Below, in pieces: positions 34,274 to 35,931 of a stretch of 35,931 nucleotides of DNA. Below the pieces are notes generated by a model. The model saw nothing but the letters and a program-made list of their open reading frames with translations, was not told the DNA's origin and did not search any database. Position numbers and translations under genes: made by a program. The stretch is from Comamonadaceae bacterium (GTDB taxonomy: Bacteria > Pseudomonadota > Gammaproteobacteria > Burkholderiales > Burkholderiaceae_C). The stretch's first letter is position 1, and each line of letters begins with the position of its first letter. The stretch is taken from NCBI GenBank assembly GCA_947442105.1, contig CANEVH010000040.1:1-35931 (forward strand), given 5' to 3'.

Positions 34274-34553
34274 TTCAATGCATTTCAAGCAGGGTTCGCT
34301 GACCACCGCTTCAGGTGGGCGACATGCAGTGATTGCATGTGATTCAGATACCAATAAAACAGTTCAGGAATTATTCAAAATCCATGAATCTCTGGTGCTG
34401 AAATTATTAAACATCCTAAATTAATCGAGAAGTTGTAGCGTGTCGAAATTGCTTCGCCACTGAGAAACTTCTGTTTGCCATCCTTCATTCGGTGAATCAA
34501 TGGCCAGTCGTTCTCTGATCTAGCCGACCTCTGATTCAGAATGCGATCAGATA
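34274..34553. other. AT-rich gene-free stretch after tRNA-Ser
   Basis: About 280 bp with no ORF that has a ribosome site. It is clearly AT-richer than the rest of the window. A small hairpin CCACC/GGTGG (34303-34307 with 34314-34318) lies about 30 bp after the tRNA and has no T-run. I see no copy of the tRNA 3' end and no integrase, so evidence for a former integration site is weak. Confidence 0.5.
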
Positions 34554-34554
34554 T

Positions 34555-34584
34555 AAAAAAAGCCCATACTTGATGGGCTTTTTT
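34555..34584. terminator. Rho-independent terminator of the H-NS-like gene (bidirectional form)
   Basis: GCCCAT (34562-34567) pairs with ATGGGC (34573-34578) over ACTTG, flanked by A-run on the left and six T on the right, so it works as an A-stem-T terminator in both directions. Read on the minus strand it lies about 20 bp after the stop of the H-NS-like gene. Confidence 0.88.
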
Positions 34585-34603
34585 GTGCGTGGTCTTTGAT
34601 AGA

Positions 34604-34900
34604 TTAAGCGATCAAGTACGCCGATTTGTCTTTACCTTGCAGCCATTTTGGTGCGAGACCGCGACCTGACCATTCTTTTCCCGAAATAGGGTCACGGTAC
34701 TTGGCGGCTACCTTGCTACCTGCGGTTTTGGCCTTTTTCTCTTTCGAAGAGCCGCCAAAGATATCCGACTGTGTGAGCCCGTACTCGGCGATCAGCGCGC
34801 GAACTTTGGCAATAGAGTCGGCAATTTCAGTTTGGCGCAGTTCGGCGATTTGTTTTTCAAGTGCTTCGCGTTGTGCAATCAGTTCTTTTAGACTTGTCAT
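34604..34900 (-). CDS. H-NS histone-family nucleoid protein (HvrA/BpH3-like)
   Basis: 98 residues. The N-terminal coiled coil (LKELIAQREALEKQIAELRQ, about 4-40) mediates oligomerisation. A Lys-rich linker (SSKEKKAKTAGSK) leads to the C-terminal DNA-binding motif KYRDPISGKEWSGRGLAPKWL, whose SGRG core is an AT-hook-like minor-groove contact. It is the betaproteobacterial form of H-NS, expected to bind and silence AT-rich DNA. AAAGGAACC lies just before the ATG on the minus strand. Its own flanks are AT-rich, so self-binding is plausible. Confidence 0.94.
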   Translation of the reverse strand: MTSLKELIAQREALEKQIAELRQTEIADSIAKVRALIAEYGLTQSDIFGGSSKEKKAKTAGSKVAAKYRDPISGKEWSGRGLAPKWLQGKDKSAYLIA

Positions 34901-34944
34901 GTTGGTTCCTTTAACTACAAAAGAATAAATTCTAGCATCTAATC

Positions 34945-34973
34945 AATATATCGCTGCATTATTTACAGCCCAA
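34945..34973 (-). promoter_or_regulatory. Possible promoter of the H-NS-like gene
   Basis: On the minus strand TTGGGC (34973-34968) is followed after 17 bp by TATATT (34950-34945), about 45 bp upstream of the ATG. Spacing is ideal and both boxes match the consensus moderately. By eye only. The rest of the gap to 35153 shows nothing else recognisable. Confidence 0.4.
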
Positions 34974-35153
34974 TAAGCTTAACACAGCCCGGTTTACTCA
35001 AATTTTCAGCAAGCTTGGCGATTAAGTACAGCCTTTGGCGCCAATAGACCAAGCCCGAATCGCCAATCGCCGATCCCCAAGCCCCAAACCGCTCATCCGA
35101 CCCGTAGATTCTTGAGGGCGCTTTGTTGCGTGCAGATGGCGGACCGGTGCATT

Positions 35154-35931
35154 TCAGACGGGCGGGTACATATAGCCACGCGACCAGGGTGTGGGGTTGA
35201 GTGCGGCGCTGTTGCCAGCCTTGCAGGCCAGTACCTGGTAGATCGACACCCAGTTTTGCGCAAAAGCGTGTGCACAGCCCGCCAGGTAGATACGCCAGAC
35301 CCTGAAGTTGGTTTCACTGACGAGCTTGCGCGCGGCGTCGGCGTGCTCCTCATAGCTGGCGGACCACAGGTGCAGTGTGCGCGCGTAGTGGCGGCGCAGG
35401 CATTCCACGTCAAGCGCCTCTAGGCCCGCGCTTTGCATGTCTTTGAGCGCGAGGCTGATGTGCGGCAATTCCCCGTTGGGGAACACATATTTCTCTATGA
35501 ATTGCGCCGCCCTCAAAGGTGCGGTGCCGCTGCCAGGGTCGGTGGAGGTAATGCCGTGGTTGAGCGCTAGGCCGCCGTCTTTGAGAAGGGCATAGATGGT
35601 GCCAAAGTACTCCGGCAGGTGTTTGAGCCCCACGTGCTCAAACATGCCAATGGAGGTGATCTTGTCAAACCGTCCGTCTTGCGGCCCCAGGTCGCGGTAG
35701 TCTTGCAGGCGAATGTCCACGCGGTCGGCCAAACCGGCCTGGGCCACTCGCAGGCGGGCCAGTTCGTACTGGTTTTTGGACAGGGTCACGCCTACTACCT
35801 TGGCGCCATATTTTTGGGCGGCGCGCATTGCCAGCGCGCCCCAGCCGCAGCCAATGTCGAGCAGCCTGTCTCCGGGTTGGAGCATGATTTTGGTCAGCAC
35901 GTGGTCCAGCTTGGCCTGTTGGGCCGCTTCC
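35154..35931 (-). CDS. cfa: Cyclopropane-fatty-acyl-phospholipid synthase family protein (C-terminal part)
   Basis: The reading frame stays open to the window edge, so the N-terminus is missing; about 258 residues are visible of roughly 400. The AdoMet site is LLDIGCGWGALAMRAAQ, followed by GVTLSKNQYELAR, the family signature DYRDLG, and SIGMFEHVGLKHLPEYF with the conserved Glu of the active site. HLWSASYEEHADAARKLV and RVWRIYLAGCAHAF close the protein. These enzymes add a methylene group across the double bond of phospholipid acyl chains. Related AdoMet methyltransferases of this family act on other lipids, so exact product is not certain. Confidence 0.92.
   Translation of the reverse strand, partial: EAAQQAKLDHVLTKIMLQPGDRLLDIGCGWGALAMRAAQKYGAKVVGVTLSKNQYELARLRVAQAGLADRVDIRLQDYRDLGPQDGRFDKITSIGMFEHVGLKHLPEYFGTIYALLKDGGLALNHGITSTDPGSGTAPLRAAQFIEKYVFPNGELPHISLALKDMQSAGLEALDVECLRRHYARTLHLWSASYEEHADAARKLVSETNFRVWRIYLAGCAHAFAQNWVSIYQVLACKAGNSAALNPTPWSRGYMYPPV

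Noticed and set aside
34604..35035. Partial duplication of the H-NS gene end near 35020
   Set aside because: GCGATTAAGTACAGCC resembles the end of the gene (GCGATCAAGTACGCC) over only about 15 bases with mismatches; likely chance.

Overview
The window is a 35.9 kb piece of a GC-rich betaproteobacterial chromosome. The genes point to Comamonadaceae (Rhodoferax/Polaromonas/Acidovorax-like): an NAD-linked FdsGBA-type formate dehydrogenase with fused gamma and beta subunits, an oxalate/formate-family MFS carrier, an H-NS/HvrA-type small nucleoid protein, and the metG / mrp and ispH / serS / tRNA-Ser housekeeping blocks. This assignment comes from protein resemblance and has not been tested by a search. 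No rRNA, CRISPR array, transposase, integrase or phage gene is visible.

Layout. 1-5286: metG (minus, cut by the window edge), a cupin protein and a secreted histidine phosphatase (plus), a patatin-like phospholipase (minus), and mrp/apbC (plus). 5529-13300: a formate/oxalate block with an OFA-family transporter, a strong terminator and a large operator-like palindrome, then fdsGB (fused), fdsA and fdhD. 13487-17692: a 49-residue ORF of unknown function, an SRPBCC protein, a YbbP-like ABC permease without its ATPase, and a UPF0149/SEC-C protein. 17700-27172: a five-gene defence cassette. 27169-29891: a truncated haemoglobin and a tungstate-type ABC importer (tupBCA). 29922-35931: smr and radC (minus), fkpB-ispH-serS-tRNA-Ser(CGA) (plus), an H-NS-like protein (minus) and the C-terminal part of a cyclopropane-fatty-acid synthase (minus).

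The most unusual part is the defence cassette. A type III restriction-modification pair (Mod first, Res last) encloses a PHP-domain/SMC-like ATPase, an AlbA_2/Schlafen-type protein with a GHKL-type ATPase end, and a HEPN (HepT/HI0074-type) protein. The HEPN gene overlaps the last gene by 4 bases, and that last gene is a single ORF in which an MntA-type nucleotidyltransferase is fused to the Res helicase-nuclease. HepT/MntA is normally a free-standing toxin-antitoxin pair in which MntA AMPylates the toxin. Here the antidote enzyme appears to be physically part of the restriction motor, so loss or engagement of Res could release the RNase toxin. This reading is inference, but all diagnostic motifs are intact.

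The second unusual part is a run of about 87 extra residues inside FdsA. It is encoded by two back-to-back perfect hairpins (16-bp and 29-bp stems) whose loops carry a perfect 22-nt complement of each other, so they could form a kissing-loop pair. A different palindromic in-frame insert sits inside Mod.

Metabolically, the OFA carrier, formate dehydrogenase, FdhD and TupABC fit together as formate oxidation to CO2 with NADH production, cofactor sulfuration, and supply of tungstate (or molybdate) for the bis-MGD active site.
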